A stretch of DNA of 64,000 nucleotides from Acidimicrobiia bacterium (GCA_030431575.1 JAUIIS010000001.1:1-64000); one strand, 5' to 3'. Shown: positions 10,947 through 21,062, numbered from the stretch's first letter. A program made the numbers and translations. Notes: generated by a model from the sequence alone, not told the origin.

Positions 10947-11133
10947 GCGCAGGTGCCTAGGCCCGAGCGGCCCGGCCCGCAGGGCCAAGAGCGGAAAACA
11001 GGCGTAAGAACCTGCGCGGTGACCATGGCCGATCCGCGCAGGTGCCTAGGCCCGAGCGGCCCGGCCCGCAGGGCCAGGAGCGGGAAACAGGCGTAAGAAC
11101 CTGCGCGGTGACCATGGCCGATCCGCGCAGGTG
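10947..11133. repeat. 89-bp tandem repeat, two full copies plus start of a third
   Basis: gcgcaggtgcctaggcccgagcggcccggcccgcagggcc... starts at 10947 and 11036, partial at 11125; copies nearly identical. Confidence 0.92.
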
Positions 11134-11134
11134 C

Positions 11135-12148
11135 TTAGCGTCGACCGGTGCGAGAATCCATGAACATGGCCTGCACCGACTCGAAGGACTCGATGCACCG
11201 ACCAGCACCCAGCACCACAGCTTGAAGTGGCGCATCTACCAACCCGACGGGGACCTCGGTCTCGCCGCTTAGCCGGGTGTCGAGCCCGCGGAGCAGTCCT
11301 CCGCCCCCAACAAGGTTGATGCCCTGCACAATGAGGTCCTGGGCAAGCTCTGGTGGGGCTTGAGACAAACACGCCAACACAGAGTCGATCATGGCCGAGA
11401 CGGGTTCGTCGATGGCTTCTCGGACCTCGCCGGGACTAAGGACGATGGTTTCAGGCAGCCCGCTCATGAGATGGCGCCCCCGGACCTCAGCCCGAAGTTC
11501 GCCCTCGGTCGCGGCGGCTGAACCAATAGTGATCTTGATTTCTTCGGCTGTTCGCTCACCCACAGCAATGCCGTGTTCTCGCCGCACGTAGTGCTGGATG
11601 GCGGCGTCGATGTCGAAGGACCCAACCCTCACGGCTTCAAGCGCAACCACACCACCCATTGAGATCAACGCTGTCTCGGTGGTACCGCCACCAATGTCGA
11701 CAACCATGTTGCCAATGGGTTCGTTGATGGGCAGCCCTGCCCCAATCGCCGCAGCCAATGGTTGCTCGATGAGCTGAGCGTCGGCTGCACCAGCGCGTCG
11801 GGCAGCTTCGGTTACCGCCCGTCGCTCGACTGCGGTGATGGCCGATGGCACACAGATAACGACGCGTGGCCGATTGAATCGGCTGACACCGACGCGTTGC
11901 AGCAGAAGGCGGATCATGCGCTGGGTGACATCGAAGTCGGTGATGGCTCCTTTGCGGAGCGGGCGGACCGCAACGATGTAACTGGGCGTGCGCCCAATCA
12001 TCTGCCAAGCCTCGTGGCCCATAGCGAGCACTTCGCCCGATTGTTTATTGAGCGCGATAACCGACGGCTCGTTGAGCACGATGCCACGCCCGCGTGCGTA
12101 AACCAGTGTGTTTGCGGTGCCAAGATCGATAGCGAGGTCGCGTGCCAT
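11135..12148 (-). CDS. MreB/Mbl-like actin-family rod-shape protein
   Basis: DLAIDLGTANTLVYARGRGIVLNEPSV, VVDIGGGTTETALIS, LVGGGGLLRGLD. Confidence 0.93.
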   Translation of the reverse strand: MARDLAIDLGTANTLVYARGRGIVLNEPSVIALNKQSGEVLAMGHEAWQMIGRTPSYIVAVRPLRKGAITDFDVTQRMIRLLLQRVGVSRFNRPRVVICVPSAITAVERRAVTEAARRAGAADAQLIEQPLAAAIGAGLPINEPIGNMVVDIGGGTTETALISMGGVVALEAVRVGSFDIDAAIQHYVRREHGIAVGERTAEEIKITIGSAAATEGELRAEVRGRHLMSGLPETIVLSPGEVREAIDEPVSAMIDSVLACLSQAPPELAQDLIVQGINLVGGGGLLRGLDTRLSGETEVPVGLVDAPLQAVVLGAGRCIESFESVQAMFMDSRTGRR

Positions 12149-12149
12149 G

Positions 12150-12323
12150 TCAGTGGCGTTTCTGTGGGGTGTCGTCGTCGGGCTTCAGTGCGCCCATTTC
12201 AGACTGGAACCGTTCGATACTGGACTCGAACGTGACGTTACGTTCGCGGTTACGGATCCAAGCACCCAAAGAAAAGATCAGGAACAGCACTAGCGCGCCG
12301 GCGAGAAAGACAAGGGGGCTCAC
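12150..12323 (-). CDS. Small membrane protein between moaE and mreB
   Basis: GTG start overlapping moaE stop by 4 nt; hydrophobic SPLVFLAGALVLFLIFSLGAWI then charged tail. Confidence 0.6.
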   Translation of the reverse strand: MSPLVFLAGALVLFLIFSLGAWIRNRERNVTFESSIERFQSEMGALKPDDDTPQKRH

Positions 12324-12811
12324 GGGGTTGCCTCTGAGGCCGAAGAAAATGCGGTGACGTCTTGCACGTGTTGGGGTTCGAGGCCCCAGCTTTCGCCGTT
12401 GGCCCAAGACTCACGTTTCCAAATGGGAACGGTGCCTTTGAGCGTATCGATGCAATACCGTGCCGCCTCGAAGGCGTGGTCTCGGTGAGGTGCGCTTACT
12501 GCCACCACCACTGCAGACTCGCCAATGGCAACCGGACCCATGCGGTGAATCATGGCAATGCGGCCGAGGTCTGGCCATTGTTTGCGTGCTTGTTCGGCAA
12601 TAGCGGTGAGCTTGGGTTCGACGTGGTCGACGTAGGCCTCGTACTCGAGTGCCGACACGTCGGGGCGCCCCTCGGAGTGATCGCGAGCCGTGCCGTTGAA
12701 GGTGACAATACCCCCGCAGCGCGGCAGGGCAACCCATTCGCTGGCCTGTTGTACAGGCAGCGGCTCGCTGGTCAAGCCTGTCCAGGTGTCGGCATTGTCT
12801 GGCGGATGCAT
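12320..12811 (-). CDS. moaE: Molybdopterin synthase catalytic subunit MoaE
   Basis: GGIVTFNGTARDH, LEYEAYVDHVEPKL, IHRMGPVAIGESAVVVAVSAPHRDHAFEAARYCID, PIWKRE. Confidence 0.92.
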   Translation of the reverse strand: MHPPDNADTWTGLTSEPLPVQQASEWVALPRCGGIVTFNGTARDHSEGRPDVSALEYEAYVDHVEPKLTAIAEQARKQWPDLGRIAMIHRMGPVAIGESAVVVAVSAPHRDHAFEAARYCIDTLKGTVPIWKRESWANGESWGLEPQHVQDVTAFSSASEATP

Positions 12812-13006
12812 CGAGCCAATAGTAGAGCCGACCCACCCGCAATCCGCCAGCTGGCCCATAGGGCCTTTGGACTAGTTGGATCTCACCGCACGGATCCATG
12901 GCCTCGCAACCTGGAGCAGGAGTCCTCAATTTCGGCTCTTTGGGCAGGCCAGGACCCTGTCGTAGAGGGCCCGCGGCACATGGAGTGACAGCGGTGGGTA
13001 CGCTCT

Positions 13007-14218
13007 TTGCTTGTGGATGGGGCCGAAGAAGAAGAAGACAACGAGCCTGTCCGGCCTCTGCTACCGCCGGAGGACCGGCTGTGGCGACACCCCGCAGAGG
13101 TAGCAGCGGCGCAACGCGCCTCAGCAACGGCTCCGGTCACGCTCAAGACTCCGCCGCGGCAGGCTTTCATGCTGGTTGCGGGTGGAGCTGTTGGCGGCGC
13201 ACTCCTGGTCGCTGGTCTCTTCCTTGCCCTTTCTAACACCGGCGGAGTCGTCCTTGAGACTCCAGGCGAACCGGTTGTTCAAGCGGTGGCGATGGATCAG
13301 ATCTTGCCGCTCACCAAGTCGGTACCAGCCGAAACCTGGCCGCATGAAGTCTCACAACGCGCGGCCTATGGCGTGGCCGAAGTTCGGGTCACCAAGGCCG
13401 GCGACGAGCGTGTTGGGTCGGGCGTCATGTTCCGAACCGACGGCTACCTGCTCACCAGCCACGATCTCGTGTTTGGTGCGGAAGGCATTGAGGTGACTCT
13501 TGTCAACGGCGAGACGCACAGCGGGGCTCTGCTGGGAACCGACGACATCAGCGGGCTCGGTGTAATCCATATCGATGCTCCCGATACCGCAAGCGCACCT
13601 CTGGCCTTGTTCAACCCTCCTGCTGTCGGTGATCCTGCGGTCACCGTTGCTGGTCTCGCCCGAACGGCCGACCTGAAGGACACCGCCATCTCGGCAATTT
13701 CTGTAAGCGTGCCCATTGCCGACAACCAGAGCCTTCACGGTCTCATCCAACTCGATAAGGGCCCCCAGGCCAAGGCCAGCGGTGCCGCGGTAGTGGGGCC
13801 TTCTGGTGGGGTCATTGGCATCGTCGTTGACGTGGGCACTAACAACGCCACCTACGCAGTGCCAGTCGGCTACGCCCGCAAGATTGCCGACGACATCGTG
13901 CACTCGGGGGCGGCCCAACACACTTGGCTGGGAATTCGTGGCGACGACACCCGCACCCCGAGCTGGCTAACCAACACCAGATCCGCGGTCAAGGTGCGAG
14001 GCGTGATCTTGGACTCTCCCGCCCACGAGGGCAAGGTCACAAAGGGTGACCTCATTCTCAGCATTAACGGCCAACCAACGCCATCAATGACCGACCTCAT
14101 CCTTGAGCTACGCCGGCACCCGCCCGGCGACGTGGTTGAACTTGAGGTGCTGCACAACGACGAGCGTCATTTACGTCAAGTTGAACTCATCACCCGGGTT
14201 ACCGACGACACAACGTGA
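13007..14218 (+). CDS. HtrA-like trypsin-fold/PDZ membrane protein, probably catalytically degenerate
   Basis: Single TM, trypsin-like layout, C-terminal PDZ (KGDLILSINGQPTPSMTDLILELRRHPPGD); His/Asp motifs altered (see finding). Confidence 0.8.
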   Translation: MLVDGAEEEEDNEPVRPLLPPEDRLWRHPAEVAAAQRASATAPVTLKTPPRQAFMLVAGGAVGGALLVAGLFLALSNTGGVVLETPGEPVVQAVAMDQILPLTKSVPAETWPHEVSQRAAYGVAEVRVTKAGDERVGSGVMFRTDGYLLTSHDLVFGAEGIEVTLVNGETHSGALLGTDDISGLGVIHIDAPDTASAPLALFNPPAVGDPAVTVAGLARTADLKDTAISAISVSVPIADNQSLHGLIQLDKGPQAKASGAAVVGPSGGVIGIVVDVGTNNATYAVPVGYARKIADDIVHSGAAQHTWLGIRGDDTRTPSWLTNTRSAVKVRGVILDSPAHEGKVTKGDLILSINGQPTPSMTDLILELRRHPPGDVVELEVLHNDERHLRQVELITRVTDDTT

Positions 14219-14222
14219 CGCG

Positions 14223-15272
14223 CTAGCGCAGACGTAACCTGCGCACGGCGAGGCCAATACCTACCGCGGCTACAGAGCCCACAGCCGCCACGCCGCCCAA
14301 AGCAAGGTTCTGGCGGCGCTTGGCGTTCATGGTGGCCCAAGGTTTGCCGGGCGTCCCCACTACGTAGGCTTGCTCGTTGGTGTAGCTAGGTTCCCAACCA
14401 GCAGAACGCAGCCGATCGTTAGCCACGACCCACGGATACATGGTGTAGGGGGTCAACCCGGGCGGGGTGGGGGCAAGGCGGTGACGCCAGCGAAATCGGC
14501 CAACTTCTTCGGCAGCTTCTTCGGGCAGACGGACACGCGGCGTTTTGCCCGATAGTTCGCGACAGGTCTCGCCGTCGACGAAGCCGTCGGGGGCGACGTT
14601 GTAGGAGCCGCTCAGCTGACCTACCGCTGCCAAGGCCACTGCGTTGGCGAGGTCGTCGAGATGAAGAAACTGTACAGGCGGGTCGAGGTCTGCGACTTGC
14701 ATGACCGCCGCAGCCCGAAGCCCGCGAGCGACCCAACTGACTTCGTGTTCTGCCAGCGCCGTTGTAGGCCGCAGGATCACTACGGAGCTGCCCGGGTGTG
14801 CCAGCCGCCAGTCTTCGGCCAAACGCTCGATGGCTGCCTTCACAACGGCGAAGGAGAACTCGGGATTGGGGTCGACTGCATGGTCTTCGGTAATGGGTAC
14901 CGGATTTGTTTCCCGGGCGCCGTAAACCATGGCACTGGACAACACGATCAGCCGGGTTACGCCGACGCCGCTTGCTGCTTCGAGCAGGCGCCGGGTGGCA
15001 TCGATGTCGACATGGGCCGGGTCGGCGCCATCTTGGTCGGGCCCAAACGAAGATGCGAGGTGAATGACGGTGTCGGCGGACTCGAGCAGGGGCAACAGTT
15101 CGTCTCGCCGAAGATCGATTCGGTGGTTGGCGATCTTTGGGTCGGCGGTCTTGCGAGGTTTGAGATCGAGGGCAATGATTGAGTCGACAGAGTCGTCCTG
15201 AGCCAACAGCGCGCATGTGCGCGCGCCCACCGACCCAGCCGATCCTGTAACAACAACCGTATGCAAGACCAC
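14223..15272 (-). CDS. NAD-dependent epimerase/dehydratase (extended SDR)
   Basis: VVTGSAGSVGARTCALL Rossmann Gly motif; VIHLASSFG; SSAMVYG. Confidence 0.85.
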   Translation of the reverse strand: MVLHTVVVTGSAGSVGARTCALLAQDDSVDSIIALDLKPRKTADPKIANHRIDLRRDELLPLLESADTVIHLASSFGPDQDGADPAHVDIDATRRLLEAASGVGVTRLIVLSSAMVYGARETNPVPITEDHAVDPNPEFSFAVVKAAIERLAEDWRLAHPGSSVVILRPTTALAEHEVSWVARGLRAAAVMQVADLDPPVQFLHLDDLANAVALAAVGQLSGSYNVAPDGFVDGETCRELSGKTPRVRLPEEAAEEVGRFRWRHRLAPTPPGLTPYTMYPWVVANDRLRSAGWEPSYTNEQAYVVGTPGKPWATMNAKRRQNLALGGVAAVGSVAAVGIGLAVRRLRLR

Positions 15273-15484
15273 CTCCGTGCCTTAGGCCCACCTGCACGCT
15301 TTGCGCTCAACAACCCTATCTCTTGGGCAACAAGCACAGACAATGAGCACACCGGCCGTTGAGATCGGCGCCGGAGATCGTCGGCCAACGTTGACAGGGC
15401 GCACCATCCACATGTTGCGAGGGCGCGGCCAACAATGGGAATGGTGAGATGGCTTCGGTTGTTGGCTGCAATACGATGCCTTCT

Positions 15485-16663
15485 ATGGATGATTCCAACC
15501 CGCCAGACCTCCCCTTCGGGAGCGGCTTCCCATTCTTCGGAGATATCTCCAAGCTGTTTGGAGGTATGGGAGACGGCGGTTGGGGCGCGGCAAAGCAGCT
15601 AGCAGTCACCATGGCCAACGACGGCCAGTCCGAGCCAAACGTCGACCCCGGCGTGCGTATCGAGATCGAGGAGCTAGCTCGCATCGCCGAGATGCACGCC
15701 ACGCAAGCCACCGGCCTCACCCCTGCGGGGCCACTCTCGGTTGTCACCGCCACCCGCACCGATTGGGCCACCGCAACACTCGACGCTTACAAGCCAATGT
15801 TCGAGCGGCTCACCGCAGCGCTCGGACAACCACCAGCCGACGCAGCCCAGCCCGACACCGATGATCCAATGGGGGCAATGTTTGGCCAACTCATGGGCAT
15901 GTTGAGTCCCATGATGCTGTCCATGACCGCTGGTTCCATGGTGGGTCACTTGGCACAACGATCACTTGGCAGCTACGACATTCCTGTTCCGCGCCAGGGC
16001 GACCGCATAGCCATAGTGCCTGCCAACATCGACGCGTTTGGCGACGAGTGGTCGCTGCCCACACAGGACCTCCGCCTGTGGGTCTGCCTTCACGAGATTC
16101 TTCATCACGTGGTCTTGAGCGTGCCTCACGTTGGCGCCACGCTCAACGAGATGCTGCTCGACTACGCCACAGCGTTTCGCAGCGACCCGCGAGCGCTCGA
16201 GGAGCGTCTGGGCTCACTAGACATTTCCAGCCCGCAAGCCATGCAGGATCTGCAGTCAACCCTGGGCGACCCTGAGGTCATTCTTGGCGCTATCCAGTCC
16301 GACCTTCAGCTGGCGCTTATTCCGCGTCTCAATGCTCTCACCGCTGTTGTGGTTGGCTATGTCGACCACGTCATGGACACTATTGGCGACCGCCTGCTGG
16401 GAAGCTACGGTCAAATCACCGAAGCACTCAGGCGCCGACGCGTAGAGGCCGACCCTTCTGACCGCTTTATCGAGCGCATGCTTGGGCTCGAACTCACCCA
16501 AGCCCAATACGACCGAGGTACTGCCTTTGTCGCAGGCGTGGTCGAGCGCGGCGGGGACGATGCCCTGACCCGGCTTTGGTCAGACGAGCGCAACTTGCCA
16601 ACCCCAGCCGAGATCGATGCCCCTGGCCTGTGGCTGGCCCGAATCGATCTTCCCCTCGAGTAA
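15485..16663 (+). CDS. Zinc-dependent metallopeptidase, DUF2342 family
   Basis: LHEILHH (HEXXH); MSPMMLSMTAGSMVGHLAQRSLGSYD typical of the family; start at MDDSNPPDLPFG. Confidence 0.8.
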   Translation: MDDSNPPDLPFGSGFPFFGDISKLFGGMGDGGWGAAKQLAVTMANDGQSEPNVDPGVRIEIEELARIAEMHATQATGLTPAGPLSVVTATRTDWATATLDAYKPMFERLTAALGQPPADAAQPDTDDPMGAMFGQLMGMLSPMMLSMTAGSMVGHLAQRSLGSYDIPVPRQGDRIAIVPANIDAFGDEWSLPTQDLRLWVCLHEILHHVVLSVPHVGATLNEMLLDYATAFRSDPRALEERLGSLDISSPQAMQDLQSTLGDPEVILGAIQSDLQLALIPRLNALTAVVVGYVDHVMDTIGDRLLGSYGQITEALRRRRVEADPSDRFIERMLGLELTQAQYDRGTAFVAGVVERGGDDALTRLWSDERNLPTPAEIDAPGLWLARIDLPLE

Positions 16664-16690
16664 CGCTCTGTTCAGCCCACCAGAGCTGCC

Positions 16691-18238
16691 TCAAAAGAGC
16701 GTGTCTTCGCCTGGCAGATCCTTCTTGGCTACTTGGGTAACTTCGGTGCTTGCAGGGGCAGGCATGCGCTCTGTTGGGTCGACAAGCTCGCCCGCTACCT
16801 GACTGTCCGGTTCGAGTTCGCCTTCGGGACCTGACCGGCGGGCGGCTGCACGCTGACGGGCCTTGCGAATCCTTGCGGGAACGTTGGTTCCTCGGGCTCC
16901 CACGTAGTAGGAAAACGCGGCGAAACCCGACGCGATCGAGAGCACGGAAAACCCAAGTCGAGCTGGCACCGTGAACACCACCGGCAAGAGCGCTCCGATG
17001 ACCCAGAACATTTGGAATCTGGTCTCAAACCTGGCAAATGTGCGGCCGTAGTTTGCGTCGGGTGCGTCGCGCTGCACGATGGTGTCAAAGCAGAGCTTGC
17101 CCGCATTCACACTGAGGCCAACCCCGAATCCAACCAGGAGGGCGCCCGGTAGCCCTCCGCTCCAGACGCCCATGAACGAGCAGAGCGACACCACCGCAAG
17201 GGATCCCAGCAACACACGTTCTTCCGAGAAGCGTTCTCGCAAAGGCGGCGCCAGTAGTGAGCCACCCAGCGTGCCTATGACTGTAAAGGCGACCACGACG
17301 CCAAGGACCAGTGGCGAGGTACCACCAGCACCGAGATCTACGTCAAGGAGTCTCTCGTGAAGCGTGGCCCCCAAAGCGCTGCCATCGGCTGAAAGGTTGA
17401 GGTCGTCGGTACCTCCCCGGTAGGCAAAGGCGACGAGGAACGTGAAGAAACCAATCACGCCGCGTAGTACGCCCATGGCGGACGCTGCAAGCACAATGCC
17501 GGCCGAGCGCAACTCTTCGCGCTCTTGTTCGCCTTCGGGCGATGGGGCCACTGCCACCTTGGGCATCCCGGTCGCGGCCACAGCTGCCGCTGCGAAGGTG
17601 AGCGCCGCGAAAGCCACCGACCAACCCGGGCCGCCAATGAGCTGAGCAATGGCCGCTGGCGCTGCGCCCACAAAACCAGCCACGCCGCTGAGCAGCGCAA
17701 GGCGCGCGTTCTTTTCGACAAGCTCGGCATGGGTCTTGACTGTGGTTGGAACAATGGCTGCTTTGGCAATCGCATAGCCCTTTTGTAGGACCAAGATGGC
17801 GAACGCCAACGGGAACAGAAATAGGCTGTCAAGGTTGCCGATCATCAAGACCGCCACCACCGCCCGGGCAGCGTTCATGAGGATCATCATGAGGCGCCGA
17901 CCGCCGCGTGCTCGGTCGAGAGCTGGCCCAATGAGCGGGCTTACCAATGCGAACGGCGCAATGGTGAGCGCAAGGTACAGGCCCACGCGCCACCGTGCGG
18001 CGGAGGGGTCGATGCTAAAGAACAACGAGCCCGCCAGCGCTACCGCAATCATGGCATCGCCAGCTGCCGACAGCCCATGGACACGAGAAAGACGGACGAA
18101 CGGTGAAACCGAGAAAGTTCCGCGCTCGGTGCTAACCGGTGCCCCTGTGGGGTTGGGGCGAGGGCGGGCTGGTTTGCCCAGCGGCTTCCAGCCGCCTGCG
18201 TCATTCACGTTGGCGATAGTAGAGCTATCAGCGAGCAA
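16691..18238 (-). CDS. MFS-type transporter
   Basis: About 12 hydrophobic segments, GPALDRARGGRRLMM loop. Confidence 0.75.
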   Translation of the reverse strand: MLADSSTIANVNDAGGWKPLGKPARPRPNPTGAPVSTERGTFSVSPFVRLSRVHGLSAAGDAMIAVALAGSLFFSIDPSAARWRVGLYLALTIAPFALVSPLIGPALDRARGGRRLMMILMNAARAVVAVLMIGNLDSLFLFPLAFAILVLQKGYAIAKAAIVPTTVKTHAELVEKNARLALLSGVAGFVGAAPAAIAQLIGGPGWSVAFAALTFAAAAVAATGMPKVAVAPSPEGEQEREELRSAGIVLAASAMGVLRGVIGFFTFLVAFAYRGGTDDLNLSADGSALGATLHERLLDVDLGAGGTSPLVLGVVVAFTVIGTLGGSLLAPPLRERFSEERVLLGSLAVVSLCSFMGVWSGGLPGALLVGFGVGLSVNAGKLCFDTIVQRDAPDANYGRTFARFETRFQMFWVIGALLPVVFTVPARLGFSVLSIASGFAAFSYYVGARGTNVPARIRKARQRAAARRSGPEGELEPDSQVAGELVDPTERMPAPASTEVTQVAKKDLPGEDTLF

Positions 18239-18286
18239 CCGGGGACCACGGTCAATGCAATGGCCGCTTCGCTGCGCTCGGGGCTC

Positions 18287-18991
18287 CTACCGGACGTACT
18301 TGTAGCCGAGACCCCTAATGGTGACGATGCGTTCAGGATGTGAAGGCTCGCTTTCAATTTTGGAGCGGAGCCGCTTGACGTGAACGTCAAGGGTCTTGGT
18401 ATCACCCACGTAGTCCGACCCCCACACCCGGTCGATAAGGGTGTCTCGCGTTAGGACCCGACCGGCGTTCTCCATGAGCAGTGTCAACAGGTCGAACTCT
18501 TTGAGTGGGAGGTCTACCGACTCGCCCCGCACCAGAACCTCATGACGGTCCGTGTCCACGCGTACGTCGCCAACCTCGAGGAGCATGCCTTCGTCGATGG
18601 CATCGGCGTCTTCGCTCCAGCTCGATCGACGAATCAACGACCTCATGCGGGCGACCAGCTCGCGGAGGCGATATGGCTTGGTCACGTAGTCGTCGGCACC
18701 AACCTCAAGGCCAACAACAGTGTCGATCTCTTCGCCTTTGGCGGTGACCATGATGATGGGCACGCGGCTTTGTGTTCGAATCTCGCGGCAGACATCGATC
18801 CCGGAGATCTTTGGCAGCATGACATCGAGGAGCACGAGGTCGGGTTCGAAGGCGTCGAAGCGTTCGAGGGCTTCGCGGCCGTCGACGGCAACGTCCACCA
18901 CAAACCCTTCGCGGCGCAGGCCAACGGTGAGCGCCTCTACAAAGGACGCTTCATCTTCGACAATGAGGATCTTGGCGCCTAACTCACTCAT
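18287..18991 (-). CDS. OmpR/PhoB-type response regulator (RegX3-like)
   Basis: Receiver ILIVEDE, LLDVMLPKISG, VTKPYRLRELVARMR; winged-helix WGSDYVGDTKTLDVHVKRLRSKIE. Confidence 0.92.
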   Translation of the reverse strand: MSELGAKILIVEDEASFVEALTVGLRREGFVVDVAVDGREALERFDAFEPDLVLLDVMLPKISGIDVCREIRTQSRVPIIMVTAKGEEIDTVVGLEVGADDYVTKPYRLRELVARMRSLIRRSSWSEDADAIDEGMLLEVGDVRVDTDRHEVLVRGESVDLPLKEFDLLTLLMENAGRVLTRDTLIDRVWGSDYVGDTKTLDVHVKRLRSKIESEPSHPERIVTIRGLGYKYVR

Positions 18992-20283
18992 GATTGGCCA
19001 CCTTTTGGCTTCCGATGGGGCTCAGGCCTGTTCGAGGCCTCTGGGAGCGTCGGTTCGGGTTGGTCTTGGACGCCGCCAAGCGCAGGGAGTTCGATGGTAA
19101 ACGTGGTGCCATCGCCTTCGGTCGAGTCAACCGAAATCCGGCCGCCGTGGTTGACGAGCACGTGACGGACGATGGCCAAGCCGAGACCCGTGCCGCCACT
19201 GGAACGACTTCGTCCTCGGTCCACGCGGTAGAACCGTTCGAAGATGCGGTCACGATCCTTTGGCGGAATCCCTATTCCGTTGTCCTGGACCACAATTTCG
19301 ATGTGTTCGCCTGCGTCTCGGGCTCGAACGGAAAGAACACCCTCGGCCGCGTTGGTGTACTTGATGCCGTTATCGACGAGGTTGGCGATAGCCGAGGTCA
19401 GTTGGAGATCGTCGCCACGCACGACCAGTTCGCGTTCGGGTAGTTGGACGCCGATCTCAACGTCTCGCTGGTCGGCTGCTGCACGCACTCGGTCGACTGC
19501 ACGGGCGATGACTTGTTGGATGACCACTGGGACGAAGTCATCGTCGGCGCCGTGTTCGATCCGGCTAAGTTGCAGCAGGTCGTCGATCGTGCCGGTCAGT
19601 CGGTGAGCTTCGGAGCTAAGCCGATTGGCAAGACTGGATGCCACAGCCGGGTCTGGTTCGTCGGCAAGGGTCTCAGCAAGCAGCGATATGGCACCAATTG
19701 GGGTCCGCAGCTCATGACTGATGTTGGCAACGAAGTCGCGACGAATTGCGTCTAACCGCTCTTGTTCGGTTACGTCGTCGATCAGCACTACCACACCGAG
19801 GTGTTGGTCGCCGTCGACGATGGGGTTAGCAATTACATGGAGCGTCTTGCGTGGCGGACCAAACAGCTGCACCTCTTGAACGGCGGTGGCGCCGCTGACG
19901 AGAGCCTCAGTGGTCAGCTGATCGACAGTGTCGCCGACAACTGCGTCCCCATGGCGGCCGGCCAGAAACGCGGCCGCGTAGGGGTTGTCAAAAACGCGCC
20001 GGCCCTCTTGGTCCACAAGGACAACCCCGAGCGTGATGGACGACAGCGACGCCCGGTACCGCCGTGCCTCTGCGGCGTCAACCTGCGGCGCAGTGGCGCG
20101 GTCTTGAGCCGCCCGTTCGAGCCGATCCAGCGCCGAGTTCATGCTGTCTGAGCGCACCCCAACGTCGTCGCGCAAGGACGCGGCCATCTGGTCTACCTGT
20201 CGGACTGCGCGCACCCGGGCTCGTTCGAACCACAGCGCTACTGCCAGCGCCGCGGCGGTAGCCACAATTGCGACCGCGATCAT
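18988..20283 (-). CDS. Sensor histidine kinase (SenX3/PhoR-like)
   Basis: PAS-like region, FVANISHELRTPIGAISLLAETL H-box, DNGIGIPPKDRDRIFERFYRVD, GTGLGLAIVRH. Confidence 0.92.
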   Translation of the reverse strand: MIAVAIVATAAALAVALWFERARVRAVRQVDQMAASLRDDVGVRSDSMNSALDRLERAAQDRATAPQVDAAEARRYRASLSSITLGVVLVDQEGRRVFDNPYAAAFLAGRHGDAVVGDTVDQLTTEALVSGATAVQEVQLFGPPRKTLHVIANPIVDGDQHLGVVVLIDDVTEQERLDAIRRDFVANISHELRTPIGAISLLAETLADEPDPAVASSLANRLSSEAHRLTGTIDDLLQLSRIEHGADDDFVPVVIQQVIARAVDRVRAAADQRDVEIGVQLPERELVVRGDDLQLTSAIANLVDNGIKYTNAAEGVLSVRARDAGEHIEIVVQDNGIGIPPKDRDRIFERFYRVDRGRSRSSGGTGLGLAIVRHVLVNHGGRISVDSTEGDGTTFTIELPALGGVQDQPEPTLPEASNRPEPHRKPKGGQS

Positions 20284-20319
20284 GGGGCACCTCGATGTGC
20301 CGACCCGGTCGTCATGGCA

Positions 20320-21051
20320 TCACCCGTCGGTGTCCAGATCGAACACACCGATGTTTGGTTCTCGCCGAGACGCAGCGCGCGCCGCGCCATCTTGTTCTGG
20401 CATCCAGCCATCGACCATGTATCGGACACGCTCGCCGATGTTGACCGCATGGTCGCCTATTCGTTCGTAGTAGCGGCACACCAACGCCAGCTGAACCCCG
20501 ACATTGAGTTCGATTTCTCGTTCGCGGTGCGCTTCGAACACCGCCAGAATCGTCTCCGCATTGAGCTCGTCGAGACGATCGTCCATATCATCGAGGGCAG
20601 CAGCGAGGCCGGTGTCACCTTCGATGTACGCGTCGATCGAGAGCCTAAACAACCGAGCCGCTTCTTCGGACATGCGCATCAGCAGGCCGCGAACGCGCGG
20701 ATCGATGTCGGTACCGTACACACGGCGTGTGGTCTTGGCGATGTTGCTCATCAAGTCGCCCGACCGCTCGATCTCCGCATTCAACCAAAGCGCGGTCATG
20801 ATGGCGCGCAGATCGCCGGCCATGGGTTGTTGAAGCGCGAGCACCTCGTAGCAGCGTTCTTCGAGTTCGATCGACATGGCATCGAGGATGTCGTCGTCTT
20901 CGATGAGCGCCTGGGCCCCGTTGAGGTCAGCAGACAGGAAGGCTTCGGTTCCTCGGGGGATGGCCTCACTGACGCGGCCCGCCATGCGCACGATCCCGTG
21001 CTTGATGGCTTCGAGCTCGTCGTGGAAATTTTTACGGAGTAGTTCGCTCAT
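20320..21051 (-). CDS. phoU: Phosphate transport system regulator PhoU
   Basis: FHDELEAIKHGIVRMA; two PhoU repeats; ERIGDHAVNIGERVRYM; next to pstB. Confidence 0.92.
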   Translation of the reverse strand: MSELLRKNFHDELEAIKHGIVRMAGRVSEAIPRGTEAFLSADLNGAQALIEDDDILDAMSIELEERCYEVLALQQPMAGDLRAIMTALWLNAEIERSGDLMSNIAKTTRRVYGTDIDPRVRGLLMRMSEEAARLFRLSIDAYIEGDTGLAAALDDMDDRLDELNAETILAVFEAHREREIELNVGVQLALVCRYYERIGDHAVNIGERVRYMVDGWMPEQDGAARAASRREPNIGVFDLDTDG

Positions 21052-21062
21052 CTGTCCCTCGG

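Noticed and set aside
10947-11133. Possible CRISPR array
   Set aside because: Period is 89 bp with identical, not unique, inter-repeat sequence; no cas genes seen.
12411-13127. 238-aa minus-strand ORF overlapping moaE
   Set aside because: Arg/Pro-rich frame-shifted shadow of moaE.
14419-15297. 292-aa minus-strand ORF in an alternative frame of the SDR gene
   Set aside because: Arg-rich out-of-frame translation; SDR frame has the Rossmann motif.
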